A DNA stretch of 64,000 bases from contig NZ_JAJOZC010000001.1 of assembly GCF_023701695.1 (NCBI RefSeq), positions 5,455,894 to 5,519,893 on the forward strand, in the 5' to 3' direction. Shown here piece by piece: positions 19,748 through 28,759 of the stretch. Source of the DNA: Streptomyces sp. RKAG290. GTDB lineage: Bacteria; Actinomycetota; Actinomycetes; Streptomycetales; Streptomycetaceae. The number at the start of each line of letters is the position of its first letter. The stretch's first letter is position 1. A program made the position numbers and the translations under genes. A model generated the notes under the pieces. The model had not been told where the DNA came from, did no database searches, and saw nothing but the letters and a program-made list of their open reading frames with translations.

Positions 19748-19854
19748 GGCCCCGCGGCGGACTGCTCACATAGCGGCCCCGGCTTGTGCGCCCTCCCCGG
19801 TCGGGGGAAGGGTAGGGGTGAGCACCCCGCCGTCCCGCTGCCCAGGAGCCCGTC

Positions 19855-20205
19855 ATGCCGCAGATCACCGTCGACTACTCCGCCGAACTCGACGACACTT
19901 TCGACCGCGCCGGCTTCGCGGGGGCGCTGCACCCGCTGATCGCCGAGACGGTCACCACGAAGATCGCCGCCTGCAAGACCCGATTCCGCCGGGTCGAGGA
20001 GACCGTCGTGGCGGACGCGCCGAGCGGCGACGCGATCGTGCACGTCCACATCGCGCTGCTGCCCGGCCGCACCCCGGAGGTCAGGGCGAAGCTCACCGAG
20101 TCCGTACTGGAGCTGCTGGCCGGCCACCTCAGGCCGGCCGCCGGGCTGACCCTCCACCTGTCGGCCGAGACGCGCGACCTCGACGCCTCCTACCGCAAGG
20201 GCTGA
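19855..20205 (+). CDS. 5-carboxymethyl-2-hydroxymuconate isomerase-like protein
   Basis: A 116-residue protein of the CHMI/HpaF family (tautomerase superfamily), which isomerises an intermediate of homoprotocatechuate breakdown. The N-terminal MPQITVDYS places Pro at position 2, the catalytic position after Met removal in this superfamily. Its length is typical. No other homoprotocatechuate genes are nearby, so the physiological role may differ. It converges on the TetR gene. Confidence 0.75.
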   Translation: MPQITVDYSAELDDTFDRAGFAGALHPLIAETVTTKIAACKTRFRRVEETVVADAPSGDAIVHVHIALLPGRTPEVRAKLTESVLELLAGHLRPAAGLTLHLSAETRDLDASYRKG

Positions 20206-20220
20206 GCCGGCGGCGTCCCG

Positions 20221-20943
20221 CTACCGCAGCCGCTGCGGGGGCACGGCCGGCACGGCGGGCGCCAGCGAGGAGAGCCGCACCAGCAGATCTCCGAACGGCC
20301 CGTCCGCCGGCTCCTGCGCGAGGACCCGCAGCATGATGCCCGCCATCTCCTCGTTGTACGCGGCACTCACGGCGGTCAGCGCCGCGAAGTCGTGCACCAG
20401 CTGCATCTCCAGCTCCGCGCGCGGGATGCGCCGCCCGTCCAGCCAGATCAGGGCCGTCGACTCGGCGAGCGACACCCATGACCGTACGACCAACTCCAGC
20501 CGGGCCGGGGGCTCCTCGACCCCCAGGTGCGCCAGGATCTGCTCGCAGGCCGCCTGCCGCACCCCGTCGATCATCGCGTTCGCCGTCGACGACCCCACGG
20601 CAGGGCCGCCGCGCATCAGCGCGGCGAAACCCGGGCCGTGTTCTTCGACGAAGCCGAAGAACCGCCCCATCACCCGCAACAGCCGAGCACCCAGCGGGCC
20701 TTCGTGCGGCTCCAGGAACCGGGTCGCCAGCTCGTCGGCCGCTCGCCGCAGCGCCGCCTCGTACAGGCTCTGCTTGCCCGGGAAGTAGTGGTAGACCAGC
20801 GGCCGCGAGATCCCGGCGGCGGCGGCGATCTCGTCGATCGACACCTCGTCCGGGGACCGGTGACTGAACAACTCCAGCGCGACGCCGATCAACTGCTGTC
20901 TGCGCTCCTCGACGCCCATCCTGCGCCGCACCCCGGTCGTCAT
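20221..20943 (-). CDS. TetR-family transcriptional regulator
   Basis: A 240-residue repressor. The N-terminal HTH reads SIDEIAAAAGISRPLVYHYF, followed by a C-terminal ligand domain of the size usual for the family. I use the ATG at 20943 (MTTGVRRRMG); one further upstream is less likely. It is separated by 60 bp from, and co-directional with, the reductase and hydrolase genes, so it probably controls that set. The effector is unknown; such sets often respond to fatty or aromatic acids. Confidence 0.85.
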   Translation of the reverse strand: MTTGVRRRMGVEERRQQLIGVALELFSHRSPDEVSIDEIAAAAGISRPLVYHYFPGKQSLYEAALRRAADELATRFLEPHEGPLGARLLRVMGRFFGFVEEHGPGFAALMRGGPAVGSSTANAMIDGVRQAACEQILAHLGVEEPPARLELVVRSWVSLAESTALIWLDGRRIPRAELEMQLVHDFAALTAVSAAYNEEMAGIMLRVLAQEPADGPFGDLLVRLSSLAPAVPAVPPQRLR

Positions 20944-21003
20944 GAGGAACAGGGTACCGACCGGCACAACCGGGGCGCGGCGCGCGGGTCCACTCCGGCC
21001 CGC

Positions 21004-22086
21004 CTACAGATCCAGCACCAGCCGCGCGCCCCGGCACCGTGACACGCACAGCAGCATCGAGTCGTCCCGCTCCGCGTCCGTCAGGAGATCGTCACGGTGG
21101 TCCACCTCGCCCTCCAGGACACGCTGTTGGCACGTCCCGCAGAAGCCCTGCTCGCAGGAGTACGAGACGTGCGGCAGTTCCGCGCGCACGGCTGCCAGCG
21201 CGGACTGGCCCGCCGCGACCCGGACCGTGCGGCCCGAGCGGCGCAGCTCCACGTCGAAGGCGGCCGAGCCGGCGGCGTCCGTGGCCGCCGCGGAGAAGCG
21301 CTCCAGGTGCAGGGTGCAGCCGGGTGGGAGCGCGGCGGCGACCGCCTCCATCAGGGGCTCCGGGCCGCAGCAGTGGACCGCCGTGCCCGCAGCGGCGTCC
21401 GCGAGCGCCGCGGCGACATCCGGATGGCCCGACTCGTCCTGCGGCACGACGGTGACCCGGTCGCCGTCCGCGCCCAGCTTCTCGATCTCCTCCAGGAACG
21501 GCATCGTCGCCCGGCTGCGGCCGCCGTACAGCAGCCGCCAGTCCGCTCCGGCGGCGGCGAGTGCGCGCAGCATCGGCAGGACCGGCGTGATCCCGATGCC
21601 TCCCGCGACGAAGACGTACGCGGGGGCGTCCGCCAGCGGGAAGCGGTTGCGCGGGCCGCGGACCTCGACCTCCGCGCCCTCGTGCAGCACGGCGTGCACC
21701 TCCCGGGAGCCGCCCCGGCCGTCCTCGGCAAGCCGGGTCGCCACCGTGTAGGTGTCCGGGTCGGCCGGGTCACCGCACAGCGAGTACTGGCGGACCAGAC
21801 CGGACGGCAGCACCAGGTCCAGATGCGCGCCGGGCTGCCAGCGCGGCAGGTCCGGGCCCTTCAGACGGAGCAGCACCACACCGTCGGCGGGCGCGGTCCG
21901 TTCCGTGATCAGCAGCCGTCGGCCGGTGGTCGAACGACGCTGCGAACGGCCCGATATGGGCTCGTCGAGCGCCGGCAGTGGCCACAGCGGGGACTTCTCG
22001 ATGCGCCGGCGCATCGCCCGCTTGGCGAACAGCGCGGCACCGGCGACCACCACGACGGTACGGAGCCGGGGGAGGGGCAGGGGCAT
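21004..22086 (-). CDS. Ferredoxin reductase with FMN/FAD, NAD and C-terminal 2Fe-2S domains
   Basis: A 360-residue PDR/VanB-type oxidoreductase. After an N-terminal hydrophobic/basic stretch come the flavin-binding RQYSLCGDP, the NAD-binding GGIGITPVLPMLRAL, the HCCGPEPLM segment and a plant-type 2Fe-2S ferredoxin domain with ligands in SCEQGFCGTC and a final Cys in LLCVSRC. It passes electrons from NAD(P)H to an oxygenase or hydroxylase. The start at 22086 lies 2 bp after the stop of the metal-dependent hydrolase gene, so the two form an operon. Confidence 0.85.
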   Translation of the reverse strand: MPLPLPRLRTVVVVAGAALFAKRAMRRRIEKSPLWPLPALDEPISGRSQRRSTTGRRLLITERTAPADGVVLLRLKGPDLPRWQPGAHLDLVLPSGLVRQYSLCGDPADPDTYTVATRLAEDGRGGSREVHAVLHEGAEVEVRGPRNRFPLADAPAYVFVAGGIGITPVLPMLRALAAAGADWRLLYGGRSRATMPFLEEIEKLGADGDRVTVVPQDESGHPDVAAALADAAAGTAVHCCGPEPLMEAVAAALPPGCTLHLERFSAAATDAAGSAAFDVELRRSGRTVRVAAGQSALAAVRAELPHVSYSCEQGFCGTCQQRVLEGEVDHRDDLLTDAERDDSMLLCVSRCRGARLVLDL

Positions 22087-22088
22087 CG

Positions 22089-22994
22089 TCAGCCGGCTTC
22101 CGTCGTGCGGGCCTCGGCGGCGACCGCGGCGGGTGAGTGGGCGAGGTAGTCGACCGCCTGCGCCGTGCTGCCCTCCTGCGAGGGGTGGTACGCGCGGCTC
22201 AGATAGCGCGGGATGGAACGCAGCATCGAGGGGGTGCTGGGCAGCGTCCCGCGCCTGCCGCTGCTGTAGAACTGCCGGAAGGACGCCTTGCCGTCCAGCA
22301 GGCTCGGGTCGTTCTCCATGAAGAACCGGGCGCCGCGCTGCCAGAGGAAGGCCAGTGCGGAGAACGCCGTCGCCCAGGTCCGCACCCGCCGCCGGTATCC
22401 GCCGTCGACATGCATGAACACGTCGAAGGCGACCGACCGGTGCTCGACCTCCTCCGCGCCGTGCCAGCGCAGCAGATCCAGCATCGTGGGGTCGGCGCCG
22501 CGCCGGTCCAGCTCCTCGGCGTTCAGGATCCAGTCGCCGAGGAAGGCGGTGTAGTGCTCGATCGCCGCGATCGTCGCGACCCGCTCCATCAGCCACCACT
22601 TGCGTGCCCGGCCCGGCGGCAGCGTCCGGTCGCCGAGCAGCTTCTCGAAGAGCCAGTCGACCTGGGCCGTGTACGGGGTCGGGTCGAGGCCGAGCTCCTT
22701 CAGGTGCGGGAGCACGTCGTCATGCGCCTGCGAGTGCATCGCCTCCTGGCCGATGAACCCGATGACGTCCTCGCGCAGCTGCTCGTCATGGATGTACGGG
22801 AGCACCTGGCGGTAGACGTGGATGAACCAGCGTTCCCCGGCCGGGAGCAGCAGATGGAGCACGTTGATGGTGTGGGTCGTGAACGGGTCGCCCGGCACCC
22901 AGTGCAGGGGCGTCCTGTCCCAGGCGAAGGTGACCCGGCGGGCCTTGAGCGGGATCCGCTCCGACGCGACCGCCGCTGGCTGCGTGTTAGACAT
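22089..22994 (-). CDS. Predicted metal-dependent hydrolase (PF10118-like)
   Basis: A 301-residue protein of the uncharacterised actinobacterial/proteobacterial metal-dependent hydrolase family. Two segments supply likely metal ligands: GQEAMHSQAHDD near residue 100 and WHGAEEVEHRSVAFD near residue 185, a pattern recalling diiron carboxylate helices. Paired with a flavin/2Fe-2S reductase, an oxygenase-like role is plausible, but that is inference. Start ATG 22994 (MSNTQPA). Confidence 0.7.
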   Translation of the reverse strand: MSNTQPAAVASERIPLKARRVTFAWDRTPLHWVPGDPFTTHTINVLHLLLPAGERWFIHVYRQVLPYIHDEQLREDVIGFIGQEAMHSQAHDDVLPHLKELGLDPTPYTAQVDWLFEKLLGDRTLPPGRARKWWLMERVATIAAIEHYTAFLGDWILNAEELDRRGADPTMLDLLRWHGAEEVEHRSVAFDVFMHVDGGYRRRVRTWATAFSALAFLWQRGARFFMENDPSLLDGKASFRQFYSSGRRGTLPSTPSMLRSIPRYLSRAYHPSQEGSTAQAVDYLAHSPAAVAAEARTTEAG

Positions 22995-23006
22995 GTTGTC
23001 AATGTA
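22988..23006. promoter_or_regulatory. Possible TetR-type operator at the hydrolase start
   Basis: On the minus strand, TTGACAACATGTCTAA overlaps the start codon of the hydrolase gene. It contains GACA-n3-TGTC, and TACATT lies six bases upstream of the ATG. The leader would be absent or very short. TTGACA/TGTC palindromes are common TetR sites in actinobacteria; binding is inferred only. Confidence 0.3.
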
Positions 23007-23073
23007 CTGAGGGGTAGGCCCCGGGAACAGGGGCCTGCGAGGAATTCCTGAGCCCGTGCCCACTCGGGCGGGC

Positions 23074-25020
23074 TCAGCGCAGCGCCCCGACCCGACTGCC
23101 GTCCGCCAGCAGCCCGTTCAGCTGCGCCCGGTCGCCCGCTCTGGCCGGCACCGCGAGCAGCCGCCCCGCGCCCGCCCCGTCACCCCGCCCGACGTCGCCA
23201 GCGAGGTGAACTGCTCGCTGCCCGCCGCGAGCACGTACCACCGGCCGCCGCGCGACTTCCACAGCACGCCCGCCAGTACCCGTGGGGTGCGTGCCCCGCA
23301 CGCCGGCGAGTCCTCGGAGCGCGCCGCGACGGCCCCCGGCGGACGGCTCCCGGGCGGCTGCCCGGACAGCGCCTGGAACTGGGCGAGCACCCGGCTGCCG
23401 GTGCCCCGCCAGGTGTCCGCCCGGGTGCACAGCCACTGGGCGGAGCCGTTCCCTCCGGCAGCGGCTGCGTCGCGTACACCCAGGAGTTCACCGACCGCAC
23501 ACCGTGCGAACGCACCGCCGTCAGCAGACAGGCGGTCCGCGCCCAGCTCTCGAACTCCGCCCGCCGCGAGACGTCGTGCGGCTTCGCGGGCGGGCCCGAG
23601 GTCAGCCGGGCCGGGGCGAGTTCACCGAGGTCCGTCACCAGCCGGACCGCCGTACCGTCGGCCAGCTCCACGGCGTCCCAGGACCGGCAGCCGCCCGCGG
23701 TCGCCGGACTGGTCAGCGCGTCGGTCACCCCGTCCGGGGAGCGGTGCAGCGTGCGCGGCGCACGGCCCGGTGCGAGCAGATCCCGTACCGCCACCCCGCG
23801 CACCCACGGCGCCGTCAGATAGCGGACCCGGCCGCCCGCACGGTCCACGACCAGGGCGCCCGCCGACGTCGCGTCCGCCCCGTCGACCCGGGCGAAGTCG
23901 AGCGCCGCCCCTTCGGACGGATCGGCGTTGCGGGGCTCCGCGTACCGCACGACGCGCAGCCCGTCATGGAACAGCACGACGGCCGAAGCGCCCACCTCGC
24001 CCGCGTACAGCAGCTGCGGAGCACCCATCGGCGGCCCCACCGGGGTGCGCGGCGTCGCCGACGTACGCACTCCGCTGCCGGGCCGCGCCCACACCGTCAG
24101 CGCGCGGCGCAGCAGCCCGGTGTCCTCGGTACGGTCGCCGCGCGTGGGCCACACGGTGAAGTCGGTGCGCGGCGAGCCCTTCCAGAGCGTGGCCGCCACC
24201 ACGCGCAACGCCCCCGGATCCAGCGCCTGCTCGGCGGCCGGATTGCGCGCGTACAGCGGCGCCGACAGCGCTCCGTGCCCCAGGCCGTCCCCCGGCAGGC
24301 CCAGCATCCCCCCGCTCACCAGCAGCGCGGCCACGGCCGCCAGTGCGGCCCGGCCGTATCTGCGGCGGCGCTCCAGGTCCGGCGGCCGGGCCTGCAGCGA
24401 GCAGGGATCGAACTCGGGCGACGCCAGCAGCGCGTACGGCGCCGTGACCCCGTCCGCCTCCGTCAGCGCCGCGTGCGGGTCCGCCACCCCGGCAGCGGCC
24501 AGCTCCCGCCGGACCTCCCCGTCCGCCAGCTCCTCCAGGCCGCGCAGTACGAACGCGGCACGCGCCGGACCGCTGACCTCCGACAGCCGCTTCTCCAAAC
24601 GGAGTTCCCCGGCCCCACCGGAGTGCGGGAGCAGCCGCAGCCCCCAGACCAGCGGAAGGACCGCGGGCAGCTGGGCACGCCGCGGCAGGCAGCCGAGGCG
24701 CAGCGGCAGTCCCGCGGCCAGCGCGCCGCGCAGCACCTGGCGGCGTACGTACGCGTATCCGGGATCGGGCGCCGCCGCTCGGCCGGGACGGCGCGGCAAC
24801 GGGACGAAGCCGCCGTCCCCGAACCGGCCCTGCGCGCTGCCTGCAGCGACCGCTGGGCCAGGGCATGGGCCGCGAGGACGCGGCGGCAGCGGCTCAGCGA
24901 GGGCGGCAGGACCAGATAGCCGAGCCGGACCAGTCGCGGGTAGTGCTCGACGAGCGAGGCATCGGCCGGCTCCGCATCGACCGGCGTGGCGGTTGACGGT
25001 ACCTCTGGCAGTGGGCGCAC
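23074..25020 (-). pseudogene. Membrane-anchored protein of unknown function, broken by three apparent frameshifts
   Basis: The coding signal is continuous but changes frame three times. The N-terminus (GTG 25020, MRPLPEVPSTATPVDAEPAD) reads to about 24840. A second frame carries the bulk, with basic RRRRYGRAALAAVAALLVSG as a likely membrane anchor. Near 23445 it moves to a third frame (AQWLCTRADTWRGTG) and near 23190 to a fourth segment ending LLADGSRVGALR at 23074. The shifts fall at or near G-rich runs. The N-terminal residues LVEHYPRLVRLGYLVLPPSL recall a conserved Streptomyces hypothetical family. No enzyme motif was recognised. Either a degraded gene or sequence error. Confidence 0.6.
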
Positions 25021-25167
25021 ATTCAGCAGAACGAGCGAATCGTGCGATGGTCACTCCGGCCGGCCGCACCCGGTACCTGCCACGGCCCGGCGCCCTCCCG
25101 CCGCGCGGGACTCGGGCCTTCTGCCGTTCCACCGCCGCGACCGGGCGCGAACCGGCACGATGGCCCG

Positions 25168-25644
25168 ATGGTGACGCAGCGCGGGACGCGAAGGATACCG
25201 GGTGTGCGGGGGGCGGCCGCCGTCGTGGCCGGGTGCGTGGGGCTGGCCCTGTTCACGGCATGCACGAGCGGCGGCGACGGGAACGCGATCCCGCCGGCCG
25301 CCACCGGCACGCTGGAGGAGCTCGCCGAGAAGGCGCACTGCGAGCCGGAGCTCCAGACGGATGCCCAGGAGCTCCGGCAGGCCAACTGCACCACGGACGA
25401 CGGACGGTACGTACTGGCCACCTTCGCCACCGACCGTGGCCAGCGGGAGTGGATCAACGAGGCCAACGACTACGGCGGCTCGTACCTGGTCGGCCGCAAG
25501 TGGGTGGCCGTCTCGGACGCCGCGGTGATCGCGGCACTGCGCGGCCGGCTCGGGGGGACGGTGGAGACCGCCTCGCCGCACCACTCGGGGAGTGGCGGCA
25601 GTGGGGGGAGCGGGGCGAAACACTCCGGTCACCGCGGGAGCTGA
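25168..25644 (+). CDS. Small putative lipoprotein
   Basis: A 158-residue secreted protein: basic N-terminus, hydrophobic core and lipobox FTACTSG, with the Cys likely lipidated. The mature part has two Cys (AHCEPE and QANCTTDD) and ends in a Gly/Ser/His-rich tail. ATG 25168 chosen because the signal peptide begins there. Function unknown. It is divergent from the frameshifted membrane-protein gene. Confidence 0.7.
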   Translation: MVTQRGTRRIPGVRGAAAVVAGCVGLALFTACTSGGDGNAIPPAATGTLEELAEKAHCEPELQTDAQELRQANCTTDDGRYVLATFATDRGQREWINEANDYGGSYLVGRKWVAVSDAAVIAALRGRLGGTVETASPHHSGSGGSGGSGAKHSGHRGS

Positions 25645-25684
25645 CCGCGCAGGCATGAGGGGACGGTGTGCCGTCGAGGGGCCC

Positions 25685-27232
25685 TCAGCGGCACTTGCGT
25701 CCGTCGTTGATGCAGCTCACCACCTTCCGCATCAGCTTGTCGTCGAAGACGTTGATGAAGTCACCGTGATCGGTGACGGGCTTGTGCAGCTGCTCCGGGA
25801 AGGAGTCGACGGCGAATCCGGGCCCCGGAGGCACGTCGTACACGATGCGCTGGAGCAGTTGCGGAATGGCCCTGAACCCGTCCGCGCACCTCCCGTCGTC
25901 CTGCGCGAAGGCCACATGGGTGCGGTGGTTGGCGCTGTCGGTGTTCTGCCCGTCCCAGCAGCTCTGGAAGGCGAAGGAGCGGACGACCTGGCTGCCCTCC
26001 GGGCAGATCGGGTACTTGTCCTTGAGCTGGCGGTCCTCGAAGCCGGTGCAGCTCCAGGAGGCGTTGGCATTGGCGTCGCCGTTGGTGAGGGCCTTGGCGT
26101 CACCGGTGATGATGCGCAGGAAGCGCGGCATGGCCGTGACCTTCCCGGTGGGATTCCCGGCGAACTTCAGCGTGACCTGGGAGGGGGTCTGGATCTCCCC
26201 GATGTTCTGGTCCTTGCCGCCGCCGTCGGCGTCCACGTCGTTCTCCGCCGCACCGTTCTGCAGCCGGAGCACGGGCCAGTAGTACGTGGACCGGTCGCCC
26301 TGGTTGCGGCAACTGGTGTCACCGGCCGCGAGGTCGTCGTCACCGGCGAAGGCGTCGGTGGCCTGGTTGCCGACGTAGTCGTGCATGTGGTGGGCGCCGT
26401 TGCTCACACCGGGCGCGGCGATCACGTTGTCCGGGTTGAACTTCCCGTTCTCGTTCCGTCCGCACTCGGTGGTGAAAGTGCCGCGCGAGGCACGGCGCAG
26501 CCGGGCGGGTTTGTCGACGTTCGGCTGGACGGACTGGATGTCGACGAAGTCGGAGTCCTCAGGACCGTTGCCGACCTGCCCCTGCCCGTCCCCTTGTCCG
26601 TCGCCTTGTCCGTCTCCGCCGTTGTCTCCCTGGCCGCCGTCACCGTTCTGTCCGGCGTCCTGTCCGGCATCCTGGCCCTGGTCGCCGTTGCCCCCGGAAT
26701 CACCGGAACCGTCGCCCGGCCCGTCTCCGGGATCGCCGCCGGACCCCTCGTCCGCGTCGTCGTCGGCGCGCATGCTGCACGGGGCCAGGGAGCCGAGGTC
26801 GCGTGGACGGTCGGCGCTGCGCCCGATCGCGGTGGCGATGCGGTCGATGCTGGCGGTACGCCGGGCCTTCAACGGGCCCAGCACCGCGTTCTCGGCGAGA
26901 TCCGGATCCCGGGCCATCGCCTCCCGGCTGTCGGCGAACTTCCGGTAGGCATCGGTGATCTGGGTATCCATGGCGGCCAGTTCGCGGTCGACCTCCGCCC
27001 GCGCCGGATCGGGCACCTCGGGGATCTCGTTGACCACTTCGGGGCAGTCGATGGTGGACGCCTGGCGGGCCGGCTGCCAGTTCCGGCCGTGGGACGGGCC
27101 GGCAGAGCCCTCGCCCGCAGAGGCGTGGAAGTTGACCGCGGCCAGCCCACCCCCGCCCAGGATCAATGCGGCCGAGGCGATGATCGCCCGGTTGGCCAGG
27201 GTCGAGCGTTTCTTGCGCGATGTGCGTCCCAT
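25685..27232 (-). CDS. Secreted DUF1996 protein with a Gly/Asp/Gln-rich linker
   Basis: A 515-residue exported protein. A basic start with Arg/Lys is followed by one hydrophobic segment (ANRAIIASAALILGGGGLAAV), acting as signal or anchor. A helical stretch to about residue 155 comes next, then ~55 residues of low-complexity Gly/Asp/Gln/Asn repeats, then a DUF1996 domain with conserved HHMHDYVGNQ, SWSCTG, SCWDGQN and HRTHVAFA and many Cys. DUF1996 occurs in fungal and actinobacterial secreted proteins of unknown activity. Start ATG 27232; the longer frame upstream is unlikely. Confidence 0.8.
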   Translation of the reverse strand: MGRTSRKKRSTLANRAIIASAALILGGGGLAAVNFHASAGEGSAGPSHGRNWQPARQASTIDCPEVVNEIPEVPDPARAEVDRELAAMDTQITDAYRKFADSREAMARDPDLAENAVLGPLKARRTASIDRIATAIGRSADRPRDLGSLAPCSMRADDDADEGSGGDPGDGPGDGSGDSGGNGDQGQDAGQDAGQNGDGGQGDNGGDGQGDGQGDGQGQVGNGPEDSDFVDIQSVQPNVDKPARLRRASRGTFTTECGRNENGKFNPDNVIAAPGVSNGAHHMHDYVGNQATDAFAGDDDLAAGDTSCRNQGDRSTYYWPVLRLQNGAAENDVDADGGGKDQNIGEIQTPSQVTLKFAGNPTGKVTAMPRFLRIITGDAKALTNGDANANASWSCTGFEDRQLKDKYPICPEGSQVVRSFAFQSCWDGQNTDSANHRTHVAFAQDDGRCADGFRAIPQLLQRIVYDVPPGPGFAVDSFPEQLHKPVTDHGDFINVFDDKLMRKVVSCINDGRKCR

Positions 27233-27329
27233 GGAACTCCTCAGGCTTCGCGGGGGAGAAGCGTGACGTTCCATACGGCCCGGGTGCGCGGCGCGTTCAG
27301 CGGGCGAGCGAATTTCTCACCGGCAACTT

Positions 27330-27875
27330 TCACGCGAACTCCTTCAGTTGCGGGTCCAGCGGCGCTCCCGTCATCCGGTTGGCCAGGGTCGACATGGTGT
27401 AGGCGCCGATGCCGAGGACCACTTCCAGCGCGTTGCGGGAGGTGTATCCGTGCGCCAGGAACGACCCGAGCGCGGTGTCGTCGACGCCACCGCTCGTCGC
27501 GATCACGGCCAGGGTGAACTCCCTTACCGCCTCCAGCCGTTCATCGGGCAGCGGGTCTCCGCTGCGCAGGGCGGCGATGAGTCCGGGCTCGGCGCCGAGG
27601 GCGGTGAGCTTCGCGGTGTGCATCGCCACGCAGATGTGGCAGCTGTTGCGGGTGGCCATCGTCATGATCAGGACCTCACGGGAGAGCGGGTCCAGGGTCG
27701 TCGACTCGAAGAGCGCGCTCATCCTCAGGAAGCCGTTGAGCAGCTCCGGGGACGCGGCGAGCCGGGCGACGGCGGCGGGCAGGTGGCCCTGCTTCGCAGC
27801 CACGGCCGACATGGCGGAGCGGGCCGCGGCGGGGGCGGATTCGAGGGTGTGGTCGGGGAAGGCGGACACGGACAT
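27330..27875 (-). CDS. AhpD-like carboxymuconolactone decarboxylase-family protein
   Basis: A 181-residue protein of the alkylhydroperoxidase AhpD/CMD family. The redox centre is seen as NSCHICVAMHTAKL, the two-Cys plus His arrangement used for peroxide reduction. ATG 27875 chosen (MSVSAFPDHTLES). Divergent from the MarR gene with a perfect inverted repeat between them, so it is probably repressed by that MarR and induced by oxidant or aromatic stress. Exact substrate unknown. Confidence 0.82.
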   Translation of the reverse strand: MSVSAFPDHTLESAPAAARSAMSAVAAKQGHLPAAVARLAASPELLNGFLRMSALFESTTLDPLSREVLIMTMATRNSCHICVAMHTAKLTALGAEPGLIAALRSGDPLPDERLEAVREFTLAVIATSGGVDDTALGSFLAHGYTSRNALEVVLGIGAYTMSTLANRMTGAPLDPQLKEFA

Positions 27876-27895
27876 GGGCGGCCTCTCGCGATAAA

Positions 27896-27937
27896 CTCGA
27901 CAACGTGATTGACGAAAAGGTAAACCAGGTTGTCGAG
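27896..27937. promoter_or_regulatory. Perfect inverted repeat between the AhpD-like and MarR genes
   Basis: CTCGACAAC at 27896-27904 and GTTGTCGAG at 27929-27937 are exact reverse complements separated by 24 bp. They flank both likely promoters of the divergent pair. The right arm ends 8 bp before the MarR ATG. Likely operator for autoregulation and control of the AhpD-like gene. Confidence 0.65.
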
Positions 27938-27944
27938 TTCTGCA

Positions 27945-28448
27945 ATGGCTGAGGGTGAAGAGGGGGTCTCCTCGGGTGCGAGTGCGGGGGCGGGTGCGGG
28001 CTTCGAGCTGCCCCTGCTCCTGTTCGCCGGATTCCGTTCGATCATCGACGAGTTGCACCGTGAGCTGGCCGAGCAGGGCCACCCCGAAGTGCGGCCCGCC
28101 TACGGCTACGCGCTCCAGGCGGTGGGCCGCGAAGGCGCGACCGCCAGCGAGATCGGCCGACGGCTGGGAGTCTCGAAGCAGGCGGCCGGCAAGACCGTCG
28201 ACAGGCTCGAAAGCCTCGGTTACGTCGAGCGTGCCGACGATCCGCAGGACGGCCGCCGCAAGCTGGTCCAGCTGGCCCCGCGGGGGATCGACGTGCTGGT
28301 GCGGTCCGCCCAGGGCTTCGACCGGCTGCGGGCCGAATGGGTCCGGGTGCTCGGTGCCGAGCGGGTCCGTGCCATGGAGTCCGACCTGCGCACCATGGTC
28401 TCCCCGAACGCCTTCAGGCTCGATGTGGCGAGCTGGTTCAACGGCTGA
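27945..28448 (+). CDS. MarR-family transcriptional regulator
   Basis: A 167-residue winged-helix regulator. The HTH reads TASEIGRRLGVSKQAAGKTV and the wing ERADDPQDGRRKLVQLAPRG, typical of MarR. The N-terminus has a Gly/Ala-rich extension of about 20 residues. I take the ATG at 27945; an in-frame TTG at 27930 would start inside the operator arm. No Cys is seen in the usual OhrR sensing position. Likely represses itself and the divergent AhpD-like gene. Confidence 0.82.
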   Translation: MAEGEEGVSSGASAGAGAGFELPLLLFAGFRSIIDELHRELAEQGHPEVRPAYGYALQAVGREGATASEIGRRLGVSKQAAGKTVDRLESLGYVERADDPQDGRRKLVQLAPRGIDVLVRSAQGFDRLRAEWVRVLGAERVRAMESDLRTMVSPNAFRLDVASWFNG

Positions 28449-28759
28449 CGCGGATCGGCCGTAGGTCGAGGGTCACTGGATGCCGGACTCCGGATGCCGG
28501 GCGCCCCGGGCTCTCGCCCGCGGCTCCGGCGTCCGTCCGGTTCGGGTGGTGAGGGTCAGCAGGCGGAGCCGCCCCCTTCAGCCGGTCGGTGCCGCGATCT
28601 GAAGCGACGGCTGCCCGGGTCCGTGACGGCTTGGACTTTACGCACGAGAGATAGGACGTATGTGGCGGGAACCCTTCCCGTGGGCCCCGCCGTGCGGCAA
28701 CATGCACGCGTCGGCACCCAAGAGATCCGACCACTCGTGGTTGGGAATGGGAGGGAACC
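28449..28759. other. Gene-free stretch before the fucosidase gene
   Basis: 311 bp. The first half is G+C-rich with the direct repeat GGATGCCGG and minor inverted repeats that could end the marR transcript. A poor promoter candidate is TTGGAC (28631-28636) with TAGGAC 15 bp later. GGGAGG precedes the fucosidase ATG. No gene recognised. Confidence 0.4.

Noticed and set aside
25042..25167. Upstream in-frame extension of the lipoprotein gene at 25168
   Set aside because: The extension is Pro/Arg/Gly-rich and would bury the signal peptide inside the protein.
27905..27952. 15-codon frame starting GTG (MIDEKVNQVVEFCNG) in the MarR/AhpD gap
   Set aside because: Overlaps the operator and the MarR start. 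No ribosome binding site; likely chance.
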